From Chitinophagales bacterium (lineage in GTDB: Bacteria > Bacteroidota > Bacteroidia > Chitinophagales > JADIYW01), in assembly GCA_020848475.1 (NCBI GenBank), contig JADKZZ010000026.1, positions 1 through 33,782 of the forward strand: DNA of 33,782 nt, written 5' to 3'. The stretch's first letter is position 1; the number at the start of each line of letters is the position of its first letter. The position numbers and the translations under genes were made by a program. The notes beneath the pieces were generated by a model that saw only the letters and a list, made by a program, of their open reading frames with translations, searched no databases and had not been told where the DNA came from. Below, in pieces: positions 23,730-32,281 of this stretch.

Positions 23730-24953
23730 ATGAACAACAATAGTAATTTCAAGAAAGGATTTCATTCTATTTGTGTAAAGGATCCTTTAATTGATGGACT
23801 TTCAGCGCACATACCACCAATATATGCCACCTCAACATTTGCCTATGAAAATTTAGAAGCAGCTTTCGATTTTTTCAAAAGTGGCGGTAAAAATAAAGAT
23901 GTGTACACCTATTCTCGCTTAGGCAATCCAACTGTAAGATTTGTGGCCGATAAAATTGCTGCATTAGAAGCATTTGGATTGGACGATATATCTGTTTTTG
24001 GCTTGTTATTTTCATCAGGTATGGCTGCCATTTCTGCAGGAATTCTATCGTTTGTAAAAGCTGGCGATAAAATCATTACACAAGGTAATTTATATGGCAC
24101 AACAAACGAGCTCATGGTTTCTTTTTTGAAAGATTATGGCATCGAAACAATTTATGCCGATTTTACAGATTTAAATTTTGTTGAAGATGCAATCATCAAC
24201 GATGAAAAAATTAAATTAATGTATATAGAAACACCAGCAAATCCTACATTAGCTTGTTATAATATTGATGGCTTAGCAGCAATCGCTCAAAATTTAGGCG
24301 TCAAAACTATTGTCGATAATACATTTGCCACGCCATACGTGCAACAACCATTAAAATATGGAATTGACATGGTGGTACATTCTTCCACCAAATTTCTAAA
24401 TGGACATGGCACAGCTACTACAGGCGTATTAATTGGTGTGGAAGATGGAGAATTATTTAAAAGAGCCTACGGAATTCAAAAAATGATTGGTGCTGTTTGT
24501 TCTCCTTTCGATGCATTTTTATTAAATAATGGCGTTAAAACATTGGCATTACGCATGGAGCAACATCAAAAAAATGCTATGCATTTAGCTCGTTTTTTAA
24601 GCCAGCGACTTGAAGTAGAAAAAGTCAATTACTTAGGACTGGAAACACATGAGAATCACGAATTAGCGAAAGCACAAATGAATGGTTTTACAGGAATGCT
24701 TAGCTTTGAGCTTAAAGGTGGTTTAGACGCAGGTATGAATTTTATGCGAGGCATTACATTTTGCACACTCACAGCAACACTTGGCACTGCTGATACTTTG
24801 GTGACACACTCTGCATCAACAAGTCATGTAAATGTACCGCGAGAACAAAGATATCAATATGGCATTACTGACGGTTTAATACGTGTTTCAGTCGGCTTGG
24901 AAAACATCGAAGATGTTATCGCAGATTTCGAAAATGCGTTTAAAAATATATAA
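23730..24953 (+). CDS. PLP-dependent trans-sulfuration enzyme (Cys/Met metabolism family)
   Basis: The 407-aa protein belongs to the Cys/Met metabolism PLP family, which includes cystathionine gamma-synthase, cystathionine gamma-lyase, O-acetylhomoserine sulfhydrylase and methionine gamma-lyase. Motifs are YSRLGNPT (62-69), the phosphate-binding FSSGMAA, the ETPANPT and VDNTFATPY stretches, and the PLP lysine in VVHSSTKFLNGHG (about K221). The C-terminal STSHVNVPREQRYQYGITDGLIRVSVGLENIEDV is also typical. The active-site tyrosine loop reads NLYGTTNELM, without the Cys found in classic methionine gamma-lyase, so O-acetylhomoserine sulfhydrylase or a cystathionine enzyme is at least as likely. 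I prefer the ATG at 23730 to the TTG six bases upstream. A GAGTAAACGGT motif lies just ahead. It is convergent with rnr across 16 bp. Confidence 0.87.
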   Translation: MNNNSNFKKGFHSICVKDPLIDGLSAHIPPIYATSTFAYENLEAAFDFFKSGGKNKDVYTYSRLGNPTVRFVADKIAALEAFGLDDISVFGLLFSSGMAAISAGILSFVKAGDKIITQGNLYGTTNELMVSFLKDYGIETIYADFTDLNFVEDAIINDEKIKLMYIETPANPTLACYNIDGLAAIAQNLGVKTIVDNTFATPYVQQPLKYGIDMVVHSSTKFLNGHGTATTGVLIGVEDGELFKRAYGIQKMIGAVCSPFDAFLLNNGVKTLALRMEQHQKNAMHLARFLSQRLEVEKVNYLGLETHENHELAKAQMNGFTGMLSFELKGGLDAGMNFMRGITFCTLTATLGTADTLVTHSASTSHVNVPREQRYQYGITDGLIRVSVGLENIEDVIADFENAFKNI

Positions 24954-24969
24954 GCTAATATCTGTCAAC

Positions 24970-26991
24970 TTATATCAACAACTTATTGCTTTTTGAAGTT
25001 ACTAACTCAAAGTCTATTGTTTTCTTTTCAATGTCAACAGCTGTAAGTTTTACTTCAACAGCATCGCCAAGCTGATATGTTTTGTCGTATCGCTTGCCTA
25101 TCATTCTCATTTTTCGTTCATCAAAAATATAGATATCATCGCGCATCGTTTCTGTGCGTACTAATCCTTCGCAATTGTATTGTGGCAACTCTACATAAAT
25201 TCCCCAATTTTTTACGCCTGAAATCACACCTTCAAAATGTTCACCAATTCTATCCAACATAAACTCCGCCATTTTATATTTAACAGATGCACGTTCTGCA
25301 TCAGCCGCAGCGCGTTCGCGTTCGCTACTGTGTTTACATTGATATTCGATTTCATCAACAGTAGGTAATTTTTTATCATTTAAAATCTTGTCTAATAAAC
25401 GATGCACCATTACATCAGGATATCGTCGAATTGGCGAAGTAAAATGTGTATAATATTCAAAACCTAAACCATAATGTCCGATATTATTGCTTGTATATAT
25501 GGCTTTTGCCATGCATCGGATTGCTAATTGTTGCAGCACAGCTTGTTCTGGCTTTCCTTCAATTTCTTTCATTAAACGATTCAGTTCCCGTGCAATTTGC
25601 TTTGGATTATCAAATTGAATTTTATATCCAAATTTTTGTGCAAATAATTGAAAATCGATTAACTTTTCTTCATTCGGCAAATCATGTACACGATACACAA
25701 ATGGAATTTTTCCATTTTTATTACGCTCTTTTCCAATATACGTCGCAACTGCTTTATTTGCCAGCAACATAAAATCTTCAATTAGCAAATGCGCGTCTTT
25801 ACGCTCTTTCACATACACGCCAATTGGCTTGCCATTGTCATCTAATTTGAATTTGGTTTCTGGCGCTTCAAAACCAATAGAGCCATGCTTGAACCGCTCG
25901 CGACGTAAGATATGCGCCAAAGTATTTAATTGCAATAATTCATCTTTAAAAACACCGTCATTGCCTTCTAAAATTTCTTGTGCTTCTTCATACGTAAATC
26001 TTTTTTGTGAATGAATTAGCGTTCTGCCAAACCAAATATCTTTTACATTGGCTTTATCATCTAATTGAAAAACAGCAGCATAGCAACATTTATCTTCATT
26101 CGGTCGCAAAGAGCAAATAATATTGGACAAACGCTCTGGAAACATAGGCGCTACTCTATCAACTAAATAAACTGAAGTAGCGCGTTTAAATGCTTCTTTT
26201 TCCATGGCTGCATGCTCTTTTACATAATGAGATACATCGGCAATATGTACGCCTACTTCGTGCAAGCCATTTTCTAATTTTCTATAGGACAATGCGTCGT
26301 CAAAATCTTTGGCATCTGCTGGATCGATAGTAAATGTTGGAATTGTGCTGAAATCTCTGCGTTTTTGCTTTTCTTCTTTGCTGACTTTAAATTCTAAAGC
26401 ATCAGCTTCTTCTAATACAGCACGTGGAAAAGAAGTAAAAAAACCATTTTCGACCAATATGGATTTCATCTCCACATCATTGCTGCCGGCATTGCCCAAT
26501 ATTTCTGTGATGTGACCAATAGGATTCTTATCTTTTTCGCGCCATTCCACAAATTCGACGACAACTTTATCTCTATGTTTTGCTTTTTGTGAGCGTGCTT
26601 CTGGTACATAAAAATCTGATTTGATGCCTGTGTTATCTGGCACTACAAAACAAGTTTCATTTATACGTTCGACAACACCTATAAAATGAGTTCTACTTCG
26701 TTTGATAATTTCGGTTACAATACCTTCAGGTCTCGTTGATGTAGGCTTATGTAAGCGCATTACTTTTACAGTATCACCATCAAATGCACGGTTTGTATTT
26801 TTTCTATGTATGAAAAAATCTTTCTTTTTTCCTTCAATAAGCACGAATGCATCTCCACTTCGAGCCACATCAATAACACCTATCATTTCTTCACCAACAG
26901 TAAAAGCATTATGATTAACTTTCGTATCTTTTTTGTTGCGTTTATGACTACTTCCTTGTTTGTCTTTATTTATTTTCTTCTTTTTTGACAT
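24970..26991 (-). CDS. rnr: Ribonuclease R
   Basis: RNase R is a processive 3'-to-5' exoribonuclease that degrades structured RNA. The 673-aa protein begins with a lysine-rich tail (MSKKKKINKDKQ...KRNKKDTK). I place the start at the ATG at 26991; the codons upstream of it, back to 27012, look non-native. Cold-shock-like domains follow (EEMIGVIDVARSGDAFVLI, HFIGVVERINETCFVVPD). The RNB catalytic core has DPADAKDFDD (about 223-232), with the metal-binding aspartates, and the GLGFEYYTHFTSPIRRYPDVMVHR segment. A C-terminal S1 domain reads EHFEGVISGVKNWGIYVELPQYNCEGLV. Length is a little shorter than E. coli RNase R. It is divergent from the M23 peptidase gene. Confidence 0.95.
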   Translation of the reverse strand: MSKKKKINKDKQGSSHKRNKKDTKVNHNAFTVGEEMIGVIDVARSGDAFVLIEGKKKDFFIHRKNTNRAFDGDTVKVMRLHKPTSTRPEGIVTEIIKRSRTHFIGVVERINETCFVVPDNTGIKSDFYVPEARSQKAKHRDKVVVEFVEWREKDKNPIGHITEILGNAGSNDVEMKSILVENGFFTSFPRAVLEEADALEFKVSKEEKQKRRDFSTIPTFTIDPADAKDFDDALSYRKLENGLHEVGVHIADVSHYVKEHAAMEKEAFKRATSVYLVDRVAPMFPERLSNIICSLRPNEDKCCYAAVFQLDDKANVKDIWFGRTLIHSQKRFTYEEAQEILEGNDGVFKDELLQLNTLAHILRRERFKHGSIGFEAPETKFKLDDNGKPIGVYVKERKDAHLLIEDFMLLANKAVATYIGKERNKNGKIPFVYRVHDLPNEEKLIDFQLFAQKFGYKIQFDNPKQIARELNRLMKEIEGKPEQAVLQQLAIRCMAKAIYTSNNIGHYGLGFEYYTHFTSPIRRYPDVMVHRLLDKILNDKKLPTVDEIEYQCKHSSERERAAADAERASVKYKMAEFMLDRIGEHFEGVISGVKNWGIYVELPQYNCEGLVRTETMRDDIYIFDERKMRMIGKRYDKTYQLGDAVEVKLTAVDIEKKTIDFELVTSKSNKLLI

Positions 26992-27104
26992 GCAATAAAA
27001 GTAGCATTTCAAAATATACTACACAACAATAAGTTATGTACAATCATCTCACAACGATAAAATACTCAATCAATATCGATTGATTAACAAGCATTTTTAC
27101 TATT

Positions 27105-27135
27105 TTTGAAAAGTATTAGATTAATGCTATCTTTG
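27105..27135 (+). promoter_or_regulatory. Bacteroidota-type promoter of the M23 peptidase operon
   Basis: TTTG at 27105-27108 (within TTTTTG) is followed after 19 bp by TATCTTTG at 27128-27135, a full match to the TTTG-N19-TAnnTTTG consensus of the primary sigma factor in this phylum. Transcription should start near 27141, giving a leader of about 10 nt before the ATG at 27152. Confidence 0.8.
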
Positions 27136-27151
27136 GACATTGATTCTTTTT

Positions 27152-28123
27152 ATGCAAAAAGAAAAATATTATTATAATCCCAACACACTAAAATACGAGA
27201 AATACAAAATCAGTATTGGTCAGCGTATTTTACGAGTTACAGGCTTTTTTACATCAGCATTTTTCTTTGGCTTTTTAGCAATGGTTTTAGGTTATAGCGC
27301 TTTCGATAATCCGGAGGAACAAAGCCGTAAAAACGAAGTGAAATTAATGCAGGAAAAGTATGAGATATTAGATAAGCGTATAGATGAATTAAATAAAGTA
27401 ATCGAAGATTTAGGCGACCGTGATGATAATATTTATCGTGTAATTTTTGAGTCAGAGCCATTGCCTGATGACTTACGAAAAGGTGGCATCAATACATCAA
27501 AAATATACGCACAGCTCAAAAATTTACCAGAATCAGAAATATTAACAAGCACATTAAAAAAGCTAGAAAGCATTGAGAAAAAAGTATATGTGCAATCTAA
27601 GTCTTATGATGAACTTGCTAATTTAATTAAAAATAAAGAAATCATGTTGGCAAGTATTCCTGCTATACAACCTGTTTCCAATAAAGATTTGAAACGTATT
27701 GCTTCAGGATTTGGCTATCGCATCGATCCTGTTTATAAAACACCACGTATGCACGCTGGTTTAGATTTTTCAGCAGAAACAGGCACGCCTGTTTATGCCA
27801 CTGGTGATGGCGTCGTAGAAATTGCTGGCTCACAAGGTGATGGTTATGGCAATAAAGTGGTCATAAAACATGGTTATGGCTATGAAACATTATACGCACA
27901 CAATAGTAAAATATTAGTGCGTGCTGGCACGAAAGTAAAACGCGGACAAACCATTGCTTTAGTTGGAAGTACTGGTAAAAGTACAGGACCACATTGCCAT
28001 TATGAAGTAATGAAAAATGGAATTAAAATCGACCCTGTCAATTATTTTTTCAACGATTTGACACCAGAACAATATACACAAATGCTTAAAATTGCCGAGC
28101 AAAGCAATCAAGCATTTGACTAA
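27152..28123 (+). CDS. M23 family metallopeptidase (LytM-like murein endopeptidase)
   Basis: M23 peptidases cut peptide cross-links in peptidoglycan or activate amidases. The 323-aa protein has a basic cytoplasmic N-tail, one membrane span (about VTGFFTSAFFFGFLAMVLGY), then a periplasmic coiled-coil-like region (EEQSRKNEVKLMQEKYEILDKRIDELNKVIEDL). A C-terminal M23 domain follows with every zinc and catalytic residue in place: the H and D of MHAGLDFS, the H of LYAHNS and the HxH of GPHCHYEV. An active enzyme is therefore expected. The ATG at 27152 is chosen because it follows the predicted transcription start; a TTG 12 bp earlier would fall at or before it. A MerR-like gene follows 30 bp downstream, an arrangement I associate with this phylum. 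Confidence 0.92.
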   Translation: MQKEKYYYNPNTLKYEKYKISIGQRILRVTGFFTSAFFFGFLAMVLGYSAFDNPEEQSRKNEVKLMQEKYEILDKRIDELNKVIEDLGDRDDNIYRVIFESEPLPDDLRKGGINTSKIYAQLKNLPESEILTSTLKKLESIEKKVYVQSKSYDELANLIKNKEIMLASIPAIQPVSNKDLKRIASGFGYRIDPVYKTPRMHAGLDFSAETGTPVYATGDGVVEIAGSQGDGYGNKVVIKHGYGYETLYAHNSKILVRAGTKVKRGQTIALVGSTGKSTGPHCHYEVMKNGIKIDPVNYFFNDLTPEQYTQMLKIAEQSNQAFD

Positions 28124-28153
28124 AAACAAAAAAAAATTATTCAATATTTACAG

Positions 28154-28405
28154 ATGCCATATAAAGACAAAGAAATAGAGAAAATGTATTTCACCATTAG
28201 TGAGGTAGCTAAGCAATTTAAAGTGGCCACTTCATTAATTCGATTTTGGGAAACAGAATTCGATATATTAAAACCACGCAAAACGCAGAAAGGAAACAGA
28301 TTATATTCTAAGAAAGACATAGAAAACTTTAGCTTAGTCTATCATTTAGTAAAAGAAAAAGGCTATACTTTAGATGGCGCAAAAAAGAAATTGAAAGAAG
28401 GATGA
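28154..28405 (+). CDS. MerR-family transcriptional regulator, C-terminally truncated
   Basis: This 83-aa protein has a complete MerR winged-helix DNA-binding domain: YFTISEVAKQFKVATSLIRFWETEFDILKPRKTQKGNRLYSKKDIENFSLVYHLVKEKGYTLDGAKKKLKEG. Members in this phylum that I recall are about 110-130 aa, with a short helical tail after this domain. Here a TGA stops translation at 28403, but the same frame continues for 32 more codons as an intact tail (ASAKGEKENTNAEIVARLKNIRKFLETMYNEL) and ends in a TAATG overlap with the next start. The truncated protein keeps its DNA-binding part but would lack the helix that usually forms the dimer. It may be a recent nonsense mutation, a sequencing error or readthrough. 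It probably shares a transcript with the M23 gene. Confidence 0.78.
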   Translation: MPYKDKEIEKMYFTISEVAKQFKVATSLIRFWETEFDILKPRKTQKGNRLYSKKDIENFSLVYHLVKEKGYTLDGAKKKLKEG

Positions 28406-28504
28406 GCATCGGCAAAAGGTGAAAAAGAAAACACAAATGCCGAAATTGTTGCAAGATTAAAAAATATCAGAAAGTTTTTGGAAACCATGTACAATGAATT
28501 ATAA
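28406..28504 (+). pseudogene. Detached C-terminal tail of the MerR regulator
   Basis: In frame after the TGA at 28403-28405, 32 sense codons (28406-28501) encode a charged amphipathic segment ending NAEIVARLKNIRKFLETMYNEL. This fits the dimerisation helix at the end of related MerR proteins. The TAA at 28502-28504 shares its last A with the ATG of the lipoprotein gene. It is presumed untranslated unless the TGA is read through. Confidence 0.6.
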
Positions 28505-29064
28505 TGAATAAAAGTAGAAAAGTAAATCCGATTTTTTATTTACTAATAAGCATTGTTTTATATGGTGCAATATCATGTAAAAATGAAAACAAGTCCAATA
28601 AAGAATATGCATCTCCTTATTTTTCTCCATTATTCAAAGCTAATAATGCTTTTGTTTATAGAAATGCCATGTTTGGATATTCTGTTGACGAAATAAAGAA
28701 ATCTGAAACGGCAAAGTTGTATGACGCTACTGTAGATCATTTGTTTTATGAATTCACTTTTCCAAAAGATTCCACTCTTTTTTCTGAATATGCTAATGTC
28801 AATTATTTTTTTGATGAAAATAATCAATTAGATATCATAACAACTGATGTTTTTCTGAGTGACAGTGCACAAGTTGATGCATTAAGCACAGCATTAGATG
28901 AGCATTTTACAGCATTGTATGGAAATAAAATAGAGACAGATGTAGAAAAACCTTTTTGGAATGGAAGCATACGCAATAAGGAAAATAAAGAGATAAATTA
29001 TACAATTTCTTACTCGACCTTAAGTGATGATATTGGCATCAGCATAGAGTTTGTAAGGAAATAA
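28504..29064 (+). CDS. Putative lipoprotein, 186 aa, unknown function
   Basis: The N-terminus has a basic start, a hydrophobic core and a lipobox-like YGAIS-C, so signal peptidase II should cut before C25 and lipidate it. The mature protein (KNENKSNKEYASPYFSPLFKANNAFVYRNAMFGYSVDEIKKSE...) is acidic and soluble. It has a central beta-like EYANVNYFFDENNQLDIITTDVFL and a C-terminal TISYSTLSDDIGISIEFVRK. No family is recognised. The ATG overlaps the TAA of the extended MerR frame, so translation was probably once coupled to it. Confidence 0.72.
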   Translation: MNKSRKVNPIFYLLISIVLYGAISCKNENKSNKEYASPYFSPLFKANNAFVYRNAMFGYSVDEIKKSETAKLYDATVDHLFYEFTFPKDSTLFSEYANVNYFFDENNQLDIITTDVFLSDSAQVDALSTALDEHFTALYGNKIETDVEKPFWNGSIRNKENKEINYTISYSTLSDDIGISIEFVRK

Positions 29065-29133
29065 GCATACGCTGAAATCTCTAATACAAATAAAACTGTT
29101 TATCTAATACTTGGTAATAATTTATGTAAACCT

Positions 29134-30852
29134 TTAAAAATCGAATCTTCGATAAGGAATGCTCCAACGCATGTTTAAATTCAAATAGTGTGTCTGGATA
29201 TTACGTGCAACATCTTGGCTTTTTTTCTTGCGATAGACATACGTTAAATCGACAAAAATATTATGCCATACTTCATAAGTGGCAACAAAATCAACGTAGA
29301 AAGTTTTTGCGTTTACGCCTTGTCCTGTAACATTGCCATATTCGCGTTCAAATGTGCCATATACTTTTAAAGGATTGCCGCCCCAGTTTGTTGTGTCATT
29401 ATCTTCGCCTTTATTAGTATAAATAAATCTCGACGATAGAAATAATTTTTGCAAAGGTTGATAATTCACTTGAAAAATTAATTCTTTGAAATTAGCACCT
29501 AATGGATGTGCTAAAGGTTGGTTATAATGCGTCCAAGATGTGATGGTATCATAATGAGAATAAGTATAAGGACGTGCCATATTAGCTTCTAATTGTAGGT
29601 CGAGATGATCAACGCCAAACGCATCAATATATTTAATACCTAATTGTGCTGCGAACTTATTTCCCCACCATTTTCTTGGATGAAACAAGCTATAAACTTT
29701 ACTTTTCCCTGGCGTGCTAAATTCTTTTTTGAAATTAAATTCATCTAATAAAAGCTGGCCATAGATTTGAACGTGCTTTGGTATGTTCACTTTAAAATCA
29801 AATCCGATAAAAGCATTGTCTGGCGAGCCTAAAGCTTGTTCAATTGAGCGATAAAATATAATTGGATTTAAGTATTGTAGTTCAAAATTATTTTCACGTC
29901 TAAAAACAACACTTTCAAAAACGCCAATGTTTACATTTTTTGTTAAGTTGATACTTAAATGATGCATTGCCATGTACTTCTTTGTCAGTAATCTATCTGC
30001 GCCTGACTGTTTATAGTATTTTGTCATTTCCGCAAAAATATTCTGATAATTAAATTTCCAAACATTCGTATTTAATTTCAAGAATAAATAGTTAGCGCCA
30101 AAGTCTGATAAAAATGTTGAACGAATGCCATCGCCAATAAAATTATTGTCATAACCAAATTGCATGTGAAAATGCTTGCTTGGTGAAATGGTTACATATC
30201 CTTTTGCTAAGAAATAATCATATCCATCACGTTTGTATTGTTTCCAGTAGCCAGCACTTGGCGGTGTGCCGATTTGTTTGATATAATCACGAATATAATT
30301 AGGATAATTACCTTGTTCTGATAAAAACAAAGCATAAAATCCGAAAATATCATCGACCTGACCTCTAATTTCAAAACCTTTCGATGTAAAATATCTGAAT
30401 TTATCTTTCTTTGTAGGCTCGTCTTTAAAAGAACCACCTAATCTTATTTGAATAGCTGGATTTACTGCCAAGGCAAAATGTGGTACTTTAACACTGATAA
30501 AATGAGCAGGATGTTTCCATAAAAATTTCAACTTCGGCGATTCCGTCATTTCCGTATGAAAATCATCAAATTCAAAATTATCTTTATACAAATAATCAAT
30601 ATTTTTTTTATCCATTTCCGTTAAATCATCAACATCCATATCACTTAATGAGTCGATGCTATTGATATAATCAATAGACATTTTTCTATCATAAGGTCTA
30701 TTAGAAGTATGAAATCCTTTTACTAAGCCTGTTTTAATTTCTAATCGTTGCAAATAGCGATTCGTCTCTGAGCCAATAGGAATATAAGTACCTTGAGCTT
30801 GTATAAAAAATGGCAATATGCAAATCGACAATATAAAAAGTAATTTTTTCAT
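29134..30852 (-). CDS. Large outer-membrane beta-barrel protein, Wzi/RemB-like
   Basis: This exported 572-aa protein has a signal peptide (MKKLLFILSICILPFFIQAQ). I use the ATG at 30852 rather than the TTG 12 bp upstream because the signal peptide starts there. After a periplasmic helical part (about 20-100) come many amphipathic strands rich in aromatic residues (HFHMQFGYDNNFIGDGIRSTFLSDFGANYLFLKLN, FELQYLNPIIFYRSIEQALGSPDNAFIGFDFKVNI, QIYGQLLLDEFNF). The pattern recalls the Wzi capsule-assembly/RemB gliding group of Bacteroidota outer-membrane proteins. The exact role is not determined. No capsule or gliding genes lie nearby. Confidence 0.7.
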   Translation of the reverse strand: MKKLLFILSICILPFFIQAQGTYIPIGSETNRYLQRLEIKTGLVKGFHTSNRPYDRKMSIDYINSIDSLSDMDVDDLTEMDKKNIDYLYKDNFEFDDFHTEMTESPKLKFLWKHPAHFISVKVPHFALAVNPAIQIRLGGSFKDEPTKKDKFRYFTSKGFEIRGQVDDIFGFYALFLSEQGNYPNYIRDYIKQIGTPPSAGYWKQYKRDGYDYFLAKGYVTISPSKHFHMQFGYDNNFIGDGIRSTFLSDFGANYLFLKLNTNVWKFNYQNIFAEMTKYYKQSGADRLLTKKYMAMHHLSINLTKNVNIGVFESVVFRRENNFELQYLNPIIFYRSIEQALGSPDNAFIGFDFKVNIPKHVQIYGQLLLDEFNFKKEFSTPGKSKVYSLFHPRKWWGNKFAAQLGIKYIDAFGVDHLDLQLEANMARPYTYSHYDTITSWTHYNQPLAHPLGANFKELIFQVNYQPLQKLFLSSRFIYTNKGEDNDTTNWGGNPLKVYGTFEREYGNVTGQGVNAKTFYVDFVATYEVWHNIFVDLTYVYRKKKSQDVARNIQTHYLNLNMRWSIPYRRFDF

Positions 30853-30961
30853 CAGATGGCGCAATAATTAATTGGTAAATATAAGCAAATGCCTCCAAAA
30901 TAAAATAGTTTTACCTAACAGCGTATTGATAACTTTATGTACTATGAAAAATTGTGTTTTG

Positions 30962-30969
30962 TATATTTG
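30962..30969 (+). promoter_or_regulatory. -7 box of the transporter-pyrC operon
   Basis: TATATTTG fits TAnnTTTG and lies 25 bp before the transporter ATG. A TTATG about 22 bp upstream could be a weak -33 element. Confidence 0.5.
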
Positions 30970-30994
30970 AATCAACATCACTTAAAACAACTAT

Positions 30995-32281
30995 ATGACT
31001 GAAAACAAAAATGCATCTGTCGCTTATCAAATCACGATTATCGGTATCTTATTCTTCATTTTTGGATTTATTACGTGGGCAAATGGCACATTAATACCCT
31101 ATTTAAAAATTGCATGTGAGCTTAATGAGGCACAGCAATATTATGTAGCGACTGCATTTTTTGCAGCCTATTTTATTATGGCCATTCCATCGTCTATGAT
31201 ATTAAGCAAAACAGGATTTAAAAATGGCATGTCAGTAGGTTTAATGGTTATGGCAATTGGTGCATTAATATTTATACCTGCGGCACAAACGCGCACCTAT
31301 AATATTTTTCTATTAGGCTTGTTTATTATTGGAACAGGATTAGCATTATTGCAAACTGCTGCCAATCCATTTGTCACCATTTTAGGACCCATTGAAAGTG
31401 CTGCACAGCGAATATCCATCATGGGAATTTGCAATAAAATTGCTGGTATTTGTGCCATCTATGTTTTGGGTTCTATTGCTTTAAAAGATGCTGATATACT
31501 AAAAGCAAAACTATTAACCATAGATGCTACGCAGAAAGCAATAGAATTAGATGCATTAGCAGCACGAGTTATTCAACCTTATACAATTTTAGCTATTACT
31601 TTAGCGCTTTTAGCAATTGCTATATATTTTGTAAAAATGCCAGAAATAAAGGAAGAACAAGAACCAGAAAATGAAAATCAAAAAGTTGGTTTAACAACAG
31701 CAGAAAAAACTAGTATTTTCCAATTTCCACACTTGCTATTAGGAGCATTAGCAATTTTCTTTTATGTAGGCGTTGAAGTTATCAGTTATGATACATTTGC
31801 CAACTTCGGAGAGCATTTAGGTTTTCCATTAGACACTGCGAAAAATTTTCCAACCTATACTGGTTATGCTTTATTGGCTGGATATATTTTTAATATCATT
31901 GCCATTCCAAAATTCATATCACAGCAAAAAACAATGTTGTCATTGACAATATTAAGCATTGTATTAGTAGTACTTTCTGTTATAACGACAGGAAAAGTTG
32001 CAATTGTTTGTTTTATGCTTTTAGGATTTTCTAATGCCGTCATGTGGCCAGCTATTTGGCCTTTGGCAATTGATGGTTTAGGTAAGTTTACAAAAATGGG
32101 TTCTGCATTATTAATTATGGGCATTGTTGGCGGTGCTATCCTGCCACCATTATATGGTAAAATTTCTGAAATAATCGGCAATAAACAAACTGCCTATTTA
32201 ATGATGCTACCTTGTTATTTATATATTCTATACTATGCCATTGTTGGACATAATGTGGGAAGAGAAAAGGAAACAAAATGA
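30995..32281 (+). CDS. FucP/GluP-type sugar MFS transporter
   Basis: This 428-aa membrane protein has about 12 hydrophobic spans. It belongs to the major-facilitator group that includes fucose permease FucP and the Brucella GluP glucose/galactose transporters, which move sugars with protons or cations. The first helix region FFIFGFITWANGTLIPYLKIACELNEAQQYYVATAFFAAYFIMAIPSSMIL is diagnostic. So are LLQTAANPFVTILGP, YVGVEVISYDTFANFGEHLG and GFSNAVMWPAIWPLAIDGLG. A central hydrophilic loop (KMPEIKEEQEPENENQK) separates the two halves. The substrate is not certain. The TGA stop overlaps the ATG of pyrC by 4 bp, so translation is coupled. Confidence 0.9.
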   Translation: MTENKNASVAYQITIIGILFFIFGFITWANGTLIPYLKIACELNEAQQYYVATAFFAAYFIMAIPSSMILSKTGFKNGMSVGLMVMAIGALIFIPAAQTRTYNIFLLGLFIIGTGLALLQTAANPFVTILGPIESAAQRISIMGICNKIAGICAIYVLGSIALKDADILKAKLLTIDATQKAIELDALAARVIQPYTILAITLALLAIAIYFVKMPEIKEEQEPENENQKVGLTTAEKTSIFQFPHLLLGALAIFFYVGVEVISYDTFANFGEHLGFPLDTAKNFPTYTGYALLAGYIFNIIAIPKFISQQKTMLSLTILSIVLVVLSVITTGKVAIVCFMLLGFSNAVMWPAIWPLAIDGLGKFTKMGSALLIMGIVGGAILPPLYGKISEIIGNKQTAYLMMLPCYLYILYYAIVGHNVGREKETK

